In this document: one piece after another, positions 36,553 through 44,888 of the stretch
Numbering within the stretch: the stretch's first letter is position 1
Layout: each line of letters starts with the position of its first letter
Assembly: GCF_003096595.1 (NCBI RefSeq)
Contig: NZ_QEKO01000001.1
Coordinates: 248,001-312,000, forward strand
Length of the DNA stretch: 64,000 bases
Reading direction: 5' to 3'
Source: Pusillimonas noertemannii
GTDB taxonomy: Bacteria; Pseudomonadota; Gammaproteobacteria; Burkholderiales; Burkholderiaceae_B
Notes under the pieces: model-generated
Database searches by the model: none
What the model was told of the DNA's origin: nothing
The model's input: only the letters and a program-made list of their open reading frames with translations
Translations under genes and position numbers: made by a program

Positions 36553-37127
36553 ACGTAGGCGCCGCTTTGAGCGGTGGCCAGCAGACGGGAAAGCAGTTCT
36601 CGGCCTTCGGCGGTGCCCATCAGTTCGGAAGGGGTTCGGCCCCCCAGTGCCGCCAGCGGCTTGTCGACCCATTCGTCAAACCAGAGCGCCGCGTCGAAAC
36701 CTTGGGGGTCGCCTGATTCTTCAACCATGGTTTCTATCTGGCCGATGAGTTTGGCGGCGGAAACCACGCGTTCGCTTTGATCTGAGTTAAGAAGTTCGCC
36801 TTTTTGGATTTTGCGGTCGACAGTGGTAACCGGCAAGCCCATCATCTGGCCAAGGCGCTCTTTAGAGCGGCGCATGGCCTGGGCAATGGAAGCGAAGGTT
36901 TCAGGCCTGACGCCTGCTTCAATCAGCCGGATGCGTTCAAGCGGCTCCATTTGATAGATATCGCTGAAGCTGACAGCGCTGCGTCGGGACGGCCGCTTAT
37001 GGGCCTTTCGAGCCGCGTTTGGGGTTTCATCAGCCAACTCGGGATAGGCGTTGGGGTCGTCGAACCCCGGCTGTGTTTTGCCTTTATGGGGTCGTGAGCG
37101 TGACTGGAATCCGCTTGGGAGTGACAT
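36549..37127 (-). CDS. Xre/MbcA/ParS-type antitoxin of the RES pair
   Basis: A 192-residue protein. A basic low-complexity stretch at the N-terminus is followed by an Xre-like HTH domain (about residues 60-120, IAQAMRRSKERLGQMMGLPV) and the C-terminal MbcA/ParS toxin-binding domain with ALWFDEWVDKPLAALGGRTP and a terminal TAQSGAYV, a family-typical ending that plugs the toxin's active site. The ATG at 37127 has GGAGGA three bases upstream; a longer frame is unlikely. Confidence 0.92.
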   Translation of the reverse strand: MSLPSGFQSRSRPHKGKTQPGFDDPNAYPELADETPNAARKAHKRPSRRSAVSFSDIYQMEPLERIRLIEAGVRPETFASIAQAMRRSKERLGQMMGLPVTTVDRKIQKGELLNSDQSERVVSAAKLIGQIETMVEESGDPQGFDAALWFDEWVDKPLAALGGRTPSELMGTAEGRELLSRLLATAQSGAYV

Positions 37128-37135
37128 AGATCCTC

Positions 37136-37151
37136 CATATGAGTTTATATG
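37136..37151. promoter_or_regulatory. Likely operator of the RES-Xre operon
   Basis: CATAT and ATATG form a 5-base inverted repeat around GAGTTT, directly upstream of the antitoxin's ribosome binding site and beside a TATA-like -10 sequence (on the minus strand). It is well placed for autoregulation by the Xre antitoxin. The arms are short, so this is a suggestion. Confidence 0.4.
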
Positions 37152-37362
37152 ATACCCCATTTGGGGGTGTGGATGAGGCTTTGCTCTAGCCCCTCAATCT
37201 CTTGGTGGGCGGGAACGTCAACTGCTGGGTACCGTACACGCAGCTGTGCAAGCTGCGTTTCGTCGCGATGCTCTGCGTTGCACATTACACGAGAGAAGCG
37301 TCTACTGTTAGTTTGGGTATGCTGAAAACAGCACGCATCCACAACGTTCCAGGAGAAGAATC

Positions 37363-37917
37363 ATGAAAAAACCATTCATTCAGTCTCCCATGCTGTTCGA
37401 CCGCGCACGGGCTGTGCCTGTGCCGTCCAGGCACCTGTCTTCACCTGCCTCATCCCGTGCTGAAAGCCGCATGCGGCTGGCCTGGGCGGCAACCTTGCTG
37501 GCGGCCGCCGGCCTGTTATGCGCCGGCCTGGCCGGCACGGCGCACGCCCAGCTTCCGCCGGTTGAAACGGCCCAGGGCATTGAATACGTAAGCGGCGGCA
37601 TAGGCTCGGACGATTCGGCGGCCTTTAAGGCGGCCAAGTCCAGCTACCCGCTGGCGCTTACCTTTGCTGCGGTGGGCGAAGATGGCTCTACGCCCTATGT
37701 GGCCGATGTGCGGCTGGAAATTGCCAATGAGCAGGGCGAAAGCGTGCTTTCGCTGCCCTCTGTAGGGCCTTACCTGCTGGCCAAGCTGCAGCCCGGCACC
37801 TACACCGTGCGCGCCACTTACAAGGGCATTACGCAGACCGAGCAGGTGAAGGTAGGAGGCCCCGGCAGTGTCGACGTGCGCATTGCGTGGAAGCGGCCCG
37901 CCGTGGGGCCGGATTGA
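37363..37917 (+). CDS. Exported carboxypeptidase-regulatory-like protein, 184 aa
   Basis: The protein has a long charged N-region, then a hydrophobic stretch (about residues 40-60, AATLLAAAGLLCAGLAGTAHA) with an AHA|Q signal-peptidase site. The mature part is a beta-sandwich: GEDGSTPYVADVRLEIANEQG, LLAKLQPGTYTVRATYKG and TEQVKVGGPGSVDVRIAWKRP. The GTYTVRATYKG region is typical of carboxypeptidase-regulatory/Cna-B-like domains. The ATG has GGAGAAG upstream. It is periplasmic or surface-exposed and precedes the autotransporter gene. Specific function unknown. Confidence 0.75.
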   Translation: MKKPFIQSPMLFDRARAVPVPSRHLSSPASSRAESRMRLAWAATLLAAAGLLCAGLAGTAHAQLPPVETAQGIEYVSGGIGSDDSAAFKAAKSSYPLALTFAAVGEDGSTPYVADVRLEIANEQGESVLSLPSVGPYLLAKLQPGTYTVRATYKGITQTEQVKVGGPGSVDVRIAWKRPAVGPD

Positions 37918-37979
37918 TTGAATGACAATGGAAAATTAATAATAAGTCAGTTTATATATCAAAATATTACATTCTTGCC

Positions 37980-38016
37980 TATACTGCCTCCGCATGGGCA
38001 TTTTTAGCCCATGCGG
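37980..38016 (+). promoter_or_regulatory. Promoter and leader hairpin of the autotransporter gene
   Basis: TATACT at 37980-37985 is a good -10 box. Five bases downstream lies a perfect 10-base inverted repeat, CCGCATGGGC at 37990-37999 and GCCCATGCGG at 38007-38016, with a 7-base T-rich loop. If transcription starts near 37991, the mRNA begins with this hairpin, 58 bases before the start codon. It could stabilise the transcript or be a regulator site. It has no T-run after it, so it is not a classic terminator. Confidence 0.5.
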
Positions 38017-38073
38017 AAATTACTTGCTGTCGTTCGTTTGTTCTTGGGAATTCCTAATTTCAAGGAGAGATGC

Positions 38074-41000
38074 ATGGCCGGGCAATTTATAGGCAATAAG
38101 AATCAAGGATTGGAGGCCGGGGGTACGGCGTCTGAGCACGATGAAGCGGGGCCGGGTCGGCGGCCAAGGCCGCGGCAAAGCGGCTCCGAGGCTGGGCGCG
38201 GCGGGCAGGGGCTGCCGTGGGGAATGGTTGCCGGGTATGGCCGGTGGCTGGCGCGGGGGTTTGGCGGGCTTAGCGAACGCGGGCCGGCAAGCGGCAAGGG
38301 AAGGTGGGCTTATCATCCACCGCCGTGGCGACGATGGCTGGGTGTTGTGGCTTTCGTGGCAGTCATGGCGGGCATGACGATGGGGGCGAAGAGTTGGGCG
38401 CAGATGGCATCTGCGCCCTTTGTGTTTGAGGGCGAGGTGCTGCGCATCGAGACGCCGGGCTGGAAGTCTAGCGGCGATTACCTGGTGGACGCCTCGGCCT
38501 ATATCGACGTGGCACAAGGCATCGATGCCCACATCAGCGGCAATATCGGCGCGGCCTACGGCTCGCGCAACGGCCTGTACAAGCTGGGCGGCGGCATGCT
38601 GCGGCTTTCGGGCGCCAACTCTTACATGGGCAGCACGCGGCTGCTGCAGGGCGGCCTGCATGTGGACGGCCCTCAGGTGTTCGGCATTTGGGGCGGCATC
38701 GAGGCCCTGCGCGGCACCGTGCTGGAATACTCGGCGGGGGTAGAGATGGCGCGGCCTCTTGCGTTCAGCCCGCTCGAGCTTGCCGACTACCTGGCCCCCG
38801 GGCGATATACCGATGTGGCTCCGCCTGCGGGCTTGGAGCAGGCGGTAGGCTGGAAGGTGAGCAGTGGCCGGGCGGTGCATTCGGGCCTGCTGCAGGGCAG
38901 CGCGCCTTTTGTGAAGCTGGGTCAGGGCTTGCTGGACATTACCGGCGACGCCATGGCCTACATCGGCTCGGCGCGGGTGGCGCAAGGTGCGCTGGCCATC
39001 AACGAGATTTTCTCGGGCTCGGTGAATGTGGGCGCGGGTGCGCGCCTGCAGGGCACGGGTTCGGTGGGTGCGGTGCATGTGGAGCCGGGCGGGACGCTGG
39101 CGCCGGGCAATGGTTCGAAGCCGCGCGATGATGCGTGGCTGGGCAATGTCCCGGGGCAGGCCGCCACTGGCTACGACGATGATGCGCGCTTCATGCATCG
39201 CACGAGCGCAAACGGCATGCGCGCCATGAACGCCATGAACGCCATGAGCGGCATGAGCGGCATGAGCGGCATGAGCGGCGGCTCGGGCTCCGTGGCCGGC
39301 GTGGGAGTGCTAAACATTGCAGGAGACATTCACTTCGACCCGGGCAGCCGGTTCGAGGTGCAGGCCCTGGCCACGGGCGAATCTGATTCCGTATGGGCCG
39401 GCGGCAAGGCCCTGCTCGACGGCCAGGTAGCGGTGCTGGCCCACAATGGCTTGTGGCAGGCCAGTACTTCGTACGAGATCTTGTCGGCGCAGGGCGGGCT
39501 CGAGGGCTCCAGGTTCGACTCGGTAACGACTGACCTGGCTTTCTTGACGCCCAGTCTTTCATATGGCGACAACACCGTAAAGCTGGCCCTGGTGCGCAAC
39601 GACCTGCCCATTGAAGACGTGGGCGAGACGCCGGACGAAGAAGAGGTGGGCAAGGTTATTGATGAGGACGCGCCTCCGGGCCCTGATACGCCGCCCTCGG
39701 CCGTGGACCCTGAAACGCCCAAGCCGCCTGACGATGTGGCGGATGGCGGTGGCGTCGGCAAGGAGCCGCCCAAGGCCAACCCCGATTTGAACGGCGGCAT
39801 AGTCGGGCAGGACAAGGATTCCGCCCGCCTGGCGCTGCAACAATTGACCGGCAGCTGGAACGCCTCGGTGCTGTCCAGCGTATGGGACGACAGCCGCTTT
39901 ATGCGCGAAGCCGTGCTGCGCAGGTCGATGGCGATGTCGGCATCGCGGGTGCGTGGCCTGGCGTCGACGCTATTAGCCAGGCAGGCAACGCCGGTTTCTT
40001 CCGCTGTACCGATGCATGCTGCTGATACAGATCATGAATCGGCTACCCCGGCTAGATCGGCCGAGCCGGTTGGTGCGGCGTCGGTATGGGGGTCGGCAGC
40101 ACCTGCCGTTGGGGTGCTGGTGCGAGCGCCGCTTGCAGCCCCGACATTGACGCCATGGGCCGAAGCATTCAGCTCCGATCAGGTTCGCGATGCAAAGAAC
40201 GGCATATCGGGCGATACGCGACGCCTGCATGGGTTCATGCTGGGCGTTGCCGCCGCCGTGAATGCCTCCTGGCATGCGGGCGCTTTCTTTGGAGCCCAGC
40301 GAAGCCGGTTGGATCGCCAACAAGGCCTGGCGCATGCCGAGATCGAGTCCACACACGCGGGATGGCACCTGGCGGGGGCGGTGGCCGGCGTGCGTGTGGC
40401 CTTGGGCGCGGCGCGTTCATGGCACCGACTCAAGACCAGCCGTCTCATCAACGCCGGCACCCTGCGCGACGCCCTGGGCGCGCGCTATCGCGGAAACACC
40501 ACGCAGGTGTTCGGCGAGGCGGAATGGCCGTTGTTTGAACGAGTGTGGTGGCCGACGAAGACAAGCGGCACCGCGGGTGGCCTGACGAAGACAAGTGGTG
40601 CTGTGGGTGGCCTGACGAAGACAAGTGGTGCTGTGGGTGGGCCGACGGAGTCAAACGGCACTGTGGCTGGGCTGATGAAGACGGGCGGCGTGGACGCCGG
40701 GTCAACACGCGCGGCAGCGGCAGAGCAGGGTTTCGTGCCGAAGGGCCTGTATCGTATAAGCGTGGCGCCGTTCGCCCAACTGGCGTGGGTGCGTGCCGGG
40801 CTGGATGGCTTTGTCGAGGCGGGCGGCCCGGCGGCTTTGAATATGCGGCCAGCTGCCATGGCGGCTTGGCTGACCACTTTAGGCATTAGGGTTGAAGCCG
40901 GCGTGCATTCATTCTCGTTCACTGCGGCGGATTCTTCCTCCGACGTGTCAAGCGGCTCTTCGGCCGGCCTAAGCACGGGGTCTTCCGCTGGCTCGCCTAG

Positions 41001-41283
41001 AAGGCCCGGCGGGGCCGCAAGCTCGGCGAAGGTCTATGCCCAATTGGCCTGGCATTACGCCGGCCGCGGCCATGTCGAATCGACCCAGTCATTTCGCGAC
41101 AGCGCCACGCAAACCCTGTTCACCTCGCAAGGCCTGGCGCCCGAAAGACGGTCATGGTCGATGCAACTGGGGCTGGACGTTGGCGTGGGCAAGGCAAGCA
41201 AGGTGGGCTTTGCCTACCTTGGCCGCTACGGCCCCGGCCTGCGCGACCAGGGCATAGGCGGCTGGGCCAGAATTGCGTTCTAG
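38074..41283 (+). CDS. Autotransporter adhesin with PATR-type passenger
   Basis: The 1069-residue type V secreted protein starts at the ATG at 38074, with AAGGAGA five bases upstream; an upstream frame adds 21 unlikely residues. It has a long N-terminal extension, then a signal-peptide hydrophobic core at about residues 88-108 ending in SWAQ. The passenger carries repeats such as LGGGMLRLSGANSYMGSTRL with LLQGGLHVDG, the passenger-associated transport repeat that forms a beta-helix. A spacer with MSGM-type repeats and a Pro-rich linker follow. The C-terminal 12-strand barrel begins near residue 690 and ends GGWARIAF. A block of 30-base repeats is inserted in the barrel. The ligand is unknown. 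Confidence 0.88.
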   Translation: MAGQFIGNKNQGLEAGGTASEHDEAGPGRRPRPRQSGSEAGRGGQGLPWGMVAGYGRWLARGFGGLSERGPASGKGRWAYHPPPWRRWLGVVAFVAVMAGMTMGAKSWAQMASAPFVFEGEVLRIETPGWKSSGDYLVDASAYIDVAQGIDAHISGNIGAAYGSRNGLYKLGGGMLRLSGANSYMGSTRLLQGGLHVDGPQVFGIWGGIEALRGTVLEYSAGVEMARPLAFSPLELADYLAPGRYTDVAPPAGLEQAVGWKVSSGRAVHSGLLQGSAPFVKLGQGLLDITGDAMAYIGSARVAQGALAINEIFSGSVNVGAGARLQGTGSVGAVHVEPGGTLAPGNGSKPRDDAWLGNVPGQAATGYDDDARFMHRTSANGMRAMNAMNAMSGMSGMSGMSGGSGSVAGVGVLNIAGDIHFDPGSRFEVQALATGESDSVWAGGKALLDGQVAVLAHNGLWQASTSYEILSAQGGLEGSRFDSVTTDLAFLTPSLSYGDNTVKLALVRNDLPIEDVGETPDEEEVGKVIDEDAPPGPDTPPSAVDPETPKPPDDVADGGGVGKEPPKANPDLNGGIVGQDKDSARLALQQLTGSWNASVLSSVWDDSRFMREAVLRRSMAMSASRVRGLASTLLARQATPVSSAVPMHAADTDHESATPARSAEPVGAASVWGSAAPAVGVLVRAPLAAPTLTPWAEAFSSDQVRDAKNGISGDTRRLHGFMLGVAAAVNASWHAGAFFGAQRSRLDRQQGLAHAEIESTHAGWHLAGAVAGVRVALGAARSWHRLKTSRLINAGTLRDALGARYRGNTTQVFGEAEWPLFERVWWPTKTSGTAGGLTKTSGAVGGLTKTSGAVGGPTESNGTVAGLMKTGGVDAGSTRAAAAEQGFVPKGLYRISVAPFAQLAWVRAGLDGFVEAGGPAALNMRPAAMAAWLTTLGIRVEAGVHSFSFTAADSSSDVSSGSSAGLSTGSSAGSPRRPGGAASSAKVYAQLAWHYAGRGHVESTQSFRDSATQTLFTSQGLAPERRSWSMQLGLDVGVGKASKVGFAYLGRYGPGLRDQGIGGWARIAF
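39223..39276 (+). repeat. 9-bp tandem repeats in the autotransporter passenger
   Basis: Six 9-base units, (G)CCATGAAC or GGCATGAGC, run in frame and encode AMN/AMS/GMS tripeptides (AMNAMNAMSGMSGMSGMS). A length change by whole units would keep the frame. They lie between the beta-helix repeats and the linker. Confidence 0.85.
40551..40690 (+). repeat. 30-bp tandem repeats in the autotransporter barrel
   Basis: About 4.6 copies of a 30-base unit encode GLTKTSGAVG-type decapeptides. Copies 40581-40610 and 40611-40640 are identical and the outer ones are diverged, as expected after recent unequal or slipped duplication. The unit is a multiple of three, so copy number changes would only lengthen a loop, probably an outward loop of the barrel. 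Confidence 0.9.
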
Positions 41284-41343
41284 GCGCCAGGCTTTAGCGC
41301 TATGCGGCCATGATCCCGACCTCTTGAGCACCAGGCTTTAGCG

Positions 41344-41697
41344 CTACGCAGCGATGATCCGGAACTCGGTTGCGTTGGCTATTGGACGCACCTGCTTGTT
41401 CTCGCGCTTGAGGTCGACGATGCCGTAGTTGGACATGGTTTTCAGTGTGCGCGAGAGGTTGCTTGGCTTTCTGCCTGTGGTTGCCGCCAAGGCTGCAATG
41501 GACTCTGGTTTGGTTTCCGTGATGACCTTCAGCAGGGCGCGATTGTCGTCGCTAAGCACCTCTGCCAGAGACCGCATCGAGGTAAACCACACCTTCGGTT
41601 CACCCGCCTTGGATTTGTGGTCGCCGCGAGCGATGGCCAGCACCCGCTCGCGGATTTTCTCTTGCGGCATGATCCCGATCACAATTGATTTCGTCAT
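41344..41697 (-). CDS. HTH antitoxin-like regulator (TumA-like)
   Basis: The 117-residue protein has a winged-helix/HTH in the C-terminal half: NRALLKVITETKPESIAALA, then AATTGRKPSNLSRTLKTMS and YGIVDLKRENKQVRPI, a MarR/ArsR-like turn. The N-terminal SIVIGIMPQEKIRERVLAIA is helical. AAGGA precedes the ATG. It follows the TumE-like gene by ten bases, toxin first, the order known for TumE-TumA. Autoregulation would be expected. Beyond that, only the context supports the antitoxin role. Confidence 0.7.
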   Translation of the reverse strand: MTKSIVIGIMPQEKIRERVLAIARGDHKSKAGEPKVWFTSMRSLAEVLSDDNRALLKVITETKPESIAALAATTGRKPSNLSRTLKTMSNYGIVDLKRENKQVRPIANATEFRIIAA

Positions 41698-41707
41698 CGC
41701 TTGTCCT

Positions 41708-42040
41708 TCAGCAGAACGCGATCACGTCTGCAAAAAAATCACTAAGCAGTTGCTGCACGCTTTGGAACTCATAGGGCACGCCTTTATCGGTTGCGTGACG
41801 GTGCTTATGATCGTAGGCAAGAATGCGCCCAGCGTACTTGTACCTCTTGGGAGGCTTGATGGCATGTGCATTGTCATATCCAAGAATTCGCCGCCCATAG
41901 GGTTCATGCAACGTCAATGAGTAGCGAACCCCGTGTGGAATTGCCTCGGAAGCTTCTACGCGCCAGGCTTCCAGCTTGATCCAATATCCGCCTTCTTGGT
42001 CGAGTATTGAGCCGTCGAGGTCAAGAAGCGTGTCAATCAC
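41708..42040 (-). CDS. TumE-like (DUF6516) toxin
   Basis: The 110-residue protein carries the usual marks of this family: LEAWRVEASEAIPHGVRYSL, then LHEPYGRRILGYDNAHAIKP, AYDHKHR and FQSVQQLLSDFFADV at the end, as in proteins annotated as TumE-family toxins (DUF6516). It is followed by the HTH gene on the same strand. The start is a GTG with no clear ribosome binding site, so it may be a few residues off. Mechanism is not known to me. Confidence 0.7.
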   Translation of the reverse strand: MIDTLLDLDGSILDQEGGYWIKLEAWRVEASEAIPHGVRYSLTLHEPYGRRILGYDNAHAIKPPKRYKYAGRILAYDHKHRHATDKGVPYEFQSVQQLLSDFFADVIAFC

Positions 42041-42182
42041 AGGGGGGGGTCGTGTTTTGATTTTAACATATCACCTGTTGATAGCAATAGGCTATGCACC
42101 AACCGAGCCCAGCCTGTTGCCGAGCAATGTTGAAAGGCGTTGTGGAGCCCTACATTACTCTTTGACTACACGTGGCGGCAGC

Positions 42183-42485
42183 CTATTTGGAGATTTTTGT
42201 CACGACGTAGCGCTTGCCGTCGCGCTTGGCGGTGAAGGTGATTTTGTCGCCGGGTTGTATGCCGCGCAGCAGCGTGGGGTCGGCCCGGTACACCAGCGAC
42301 ATGGCGGGCAGCTCGAGGTCGGCGATGGCGCCGTGCTTGATAGTGATCTTGCCTTCGTCGGCATTGACGCGCCGCACTTCGCCCGAGGCCTGAGCCTCTT
42401 GCGCGTGGGCGGGCGCCACACAAGCGACAGCGCCGACAAGGCCGGCCAGCACGGCCGGTACGAGACTGGATTGCTTATAAGACAT
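42183..42485 (-). CDS. CusF-like periplasmic copper-binding protein, altered site
   Basis: The 100-residue protein has a signal peptide ending AHAQ, then the small OB-like fold of CusF: GEVRRVNADEGKITIKHGAI, DLELPAMSLVYR and GDKITFTAKRDGKRYVVTKI. CusF binds Cu(I)/Ag(I) with a His, two Met and a Trp; the pattern is normally WPAMTM. Here it reads LPAMSL, so the Trp and second Met are replaced by Leu; His (IKHG) and one Met remain. Copper binding may be weak. AGGAG precedes the ATG at 42485; a longer upstream frame was rejected. No copper efflux genes are adjacent. Confidence 0.8.
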   Translation of the reverse strand: MSYKQSSLVPAVLAGLVGAVACVAPAHAQEAQASGEVRRVNADEGKITIKHGAIADLELPAMSLVYRADPTLLRGIQPGDKITFTAKRDGKRYVVTKISK

Positions 42486-42549
42486 GCTGTGCTCCTGAAT
42501 TGCTTGTCTTAATAATACCGCGCCAATGCTACGGGCTTCTTGCCGGGTG

Positions 42550-42852
42550 TTACAAGATGGCTTGCAGGCCTTTGTCGGCAATAACGTTCAGCAGCTTAAG
42601 CGCCGGCCCGGTGGGCCGGGTTTCGCCTTGTTCCCATTTGCGGATGGTGGAGGCCGTAGTGTGCAAATGGTGCGCAAATACGGGCTGGCTGAAATTGAGC
42701 TTGATGCGCAATTGCTTGATGTCGGCGGCGTTGAAATGACGCACGGGTCGAGGACACAGTGCATCGAACCGACGCATGGTTACTTTGCTGATCGCGCCGG
42801 CTCGTTCAAGCGCGGTCAAGTCATCGCGCAGTGACTCAATGAGTTTGCTCAT
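42550..42852 (-). CDS. HigA-type HTH antitoxin
   Basis: A 100-residue Xre-family protein with the HTH in the C-terminal half: FNAADIKQLRIKLNFSQPVF, then AHHLHTTASTIRKWEQGETR and PTGPALKLLNVIADKG, a pattern common in HigA-type antitoxins encoded after RelE/HigB toxins. Its start overlaps the toxin stop by 17 bases, so translation is coupled, toxin first. It would bind the inverted repeat at 43240-43254 and repress the pair. Confidence 0.88.
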   Translation of the reverse strand: MSKLIESLRDDLTALERAGAISKVTMRRFDALCPRPVRHFNAADIKQLRIKLNFSQPVFAHHLHTTASTIRKWEQGETRPTGPALKLLNVIADKGLQAIL

Positions 42853-43219
42853 CGCAATTCACCTTTATTAGTACACCTACGTTCAACGCTTGAAATAAAG
42901 CTTCATGATCCAGGTTTAGAAGTATTTTCCCGGCATATTGCAGGGCTCTTATTTCATCGCGTGTGATATTGGTTCTGTCATTCTTCGAGAAGCCAAACAG
43001 AAAGATATAGCGATTACCAAGGCGAGCAGACAGAAGTAGGCGATAGCCAGCGCTTTTTCCACCGCCGGGGCGGGCAACACGCTTCTTATAAAGACCGCCG
43101 CCCAAGTCGGCATCAATTAAGCCGCTTTCCAATTCTGTAGCGGCCTGACACAAGGCCGAGTCGGGCAGTTGCTCGTGCCGCTGCCACTGTTGGAAGGCCT
43201 TTCGCTTATAGACCTGCAT
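42836..43219 (-). CDS. RelE/HigB-type toxin
   Basis: The 127-residue protein has YKRKAFQQWQRHEQLPDSAL, DLGGGLYKKRVARPGGGKSA, GYRLLLSARLGNRYIFLFGF and SKNDRTNITRDEIRAL, the pattern of the RelE/HigB family annotated as PF06296. The Lys/Arg-rich YKKRVARPG stretch precedes the nuclease strands. Members cut mRNA on the ribosome. The start ATG at 43219 is used, because the longer frame runs through the operator. Confidence 0.88.
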   Translation of the reverse strand: MQVYKRKAFQQWQRHEQLPDSALCQAATELESGLIDADLGGGLYKKRVARPGGGKSAGYRLLLSARLGNRYIFLFGFSKNDRTNITRDEIRALQYAGKILLNLDHEALFQALNVGVLIKVNCDEQTH

Positions 43220-43239
43220 ATCGTCACACCTCAACATTG

Positions 43240-43254
43240 TACCCGTAAAGGGTA
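43240..43254. promoter_or_regulatory. Likely operator of the RelE-HigA pair
   Basis: The sequence TACCCGTAAAGGGTA is an inverted repeat with 5-base arms around GTAAA. It lies about 20 bases upstream of the toxin start, where a HigA-type repressor usually binds. Confidence 0.5.
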
Positions 43255-43394
43255 TAGTTTCAAGCATCATGAATTGATGCTGGAGCAACTGATTGAGGAT
43301 AGGGCGGGACGCCGTGAATGTCTTGATAACCGGAGCGTTATGTCCTTGACGGAAAGCCGGCTGGATCAGAGCTTAATGCCCGCAGCAAATAAAG

Positions 43395-44726
43395 CTACAG
43401 CACATACCTCGCCAGGTCTTCGCTGCTTGCAGCCTCTTCGAGCTTGTCGTTCACATACGCCGCGTCGATGGTGACGGTTTGGCCGCTGTTGGCGGTGGCG
43501 TCGAAGGAAAGGTCTTCCAGCAGCTTTTCCATAACGGTGTACAGGCGGCGGGCGCCGATGTTCTCGGTGCGCTCGTTCACGTTGAAGGCCAGCTCGGCCA
43601 GGCGGCGGACGCCTTCTTGGGTGAACTCCAGGTTGACGTCTTCTGTGGCCATCAGCGCGCTGTACTGCTTGGTCAGCGAGGCGTCGGTATCGCACAGGAT
43701 GCGCACGAAGTCATCGGCGGTAAGCGAGTCGAGTTCCACGCGAATGGGGAAGCGGCCCTGAAGCTCGGGGATCAGGTCGGAAGGCTTGGAAAGATGGAAT
43801 GCGCCCGAGGCGATGAACAGGATGTGGTCGGTGCGCACGACGCCGTATTTGGTGTTGACGGTGGTGCCTTCGACCAGGGGCAGCAGGTCGCGCTGCACGC
43901 CCTGGCGCGAAACCTCGCCGCTGCCCCCTTCTTGCCGGGTGGTGATCTTATCTATCTCGTCCAGAAAGACAATGCCGTTCTGCTCGGCGTTGTTCACGGC
44001 CACGGTGCGCAGGTCTTCTTCATTGACGCGGCGCGAGGCCTCTTCTTCGACCAGCAGCTTGAAGGCTTCCTTCACCGTCAGCTTGCGGCTCTTGGTTTTT
44101 TCACGGCCCAGGCCGGCGAACATGCCTTTCAGCTGTTCGGTCATTTCTTCCATGCCGGGGGGCGCCATGATCTCCATCTGGGGCATGGGCTGGGCGATGT
44201 CGATCTCGATCTCGGTGTCGTCCAGGCGGCCTTCGCGCAGGCGCTTGCGGAAGGTCTGGCGGGTGCTGGTTTCTTCACGGTCGGGTTCGCCGCGGGCATT
44301 GCGGGCGGGCGGAATCAGCACGTCGAGGATGCGGTCTTCGGCGGCGTCTTCGGCCTGGGTGCGCACGCGGCGCATTTCGATCTCGCGGGTTTGCTTGATG
44401 GAGATCTCGACCAGGTCGCGGATGATGGTGTCGACGTCGCGGCCCACGTAGCCCACTTCGGTGAACTTGGTGGCCTCGATCTTGATGAAGGGCGCGTTGG
44501 CGAGCTTGGCCAGGCGGCGCGCGATCTCGGTCTTGCCGACACCGGTGGGCCCGATCATGAGGATGTTCTTGGGAACGATCTCGTTGCGCAAGGGGGCGGG
44601 CACCTGCTGGCGGCGCCAGCGGTTGCGTAGCGCGACGGCGACGGAACGCTTGGCGCGGTTCTGGCCGACGATGTTCTTGTCGAGTTCGGAGACGATTTCT
44701 CCGGGGGTCATATTGGTAGCGGACAT
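43395..44726 (-). CDS. hslU: HslU, ATPase subunit of the HslUV protease
   Basis: Unfolds substrates and feeds them to HslV in the cytoplasm. The 443-residue AAA+ protein has Walker [10 protein letters not shown] (about residue 58), the HslU-specific EVGYVGRDV pore loop, Walker B with [10 protein letters not shown], the sensor region [25 protein letters not shown] and the C-terminal DLARYVL that docks in HslV. Length and motifs are standard. It lies downstream of hslV with a 162-base gap, larger than in many relatives. Confidence 0.98.
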   Translation of the reverse strand: MSATNMTPGEIVSELDKNIVGQNRAKRSVAVALRNRWRRQQVPAPLRNEIVPKNILMIGPTGVGKTEIARRLAKLANAPFIKIEATKFTEVGYVGRDVDTIIRDLVEISIKQTREIEMRRVRTQAEDAAEDRILDVLIPPARNARGEPDREETSTRQTFRKRLREGRLDDTEIEIDIAQPMPQMEIMAPPGMEEMTEQLKGMFAGLGREKTKSRKLTVKEAFKLLVEEEASRRVNEEDLRTVAVNNAEQNGIVFLDEIDKITTRQEGGSGEVSRQGVQRDLLPLVEGTTVNTKYGVVRTDHILFIASGAFHLSKPSDLIPELQGRFPIRVELDSLTADDFVRILCDTDASLTKQYSALMATEDVNLEFTQEGVRRLAELAFNVNERTENIGARRLYTVMEKLLEDLSFDATANSGQTVTIDAAYVNDKLEEAASSEDLARYVL

Positions 44727-44888
44727 GGCGTGGGCTTTAAATGGGGTTGTTCGCGGAACGGCATCTCTTGGGCCCGAGGTTCGGCCACCTCGGCGGTGAC
44801 CGGCCCCTGGCGCTTGAATCGGCGCTGTCGGGCGTGGCGGCTTCGCAGCCCCGGCCTGTCGGGACCGGACGGGCCAGGCTAGCGGGGT

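Noticed and set aside
37990-38016. Inverted repeat upstream of the autotransporter as a terminator of the preceding gene
   Set aside because: It lacks a T-run after the stem, and a good -10 box stands just before it, so a leader hairpin is the better reading.
40551-40690. Possible CRISPR-like repeats in the autotransporter
   Set aside because: The repeats are contiguous, in frame and encode a decapeptide; no unique spacers occur.
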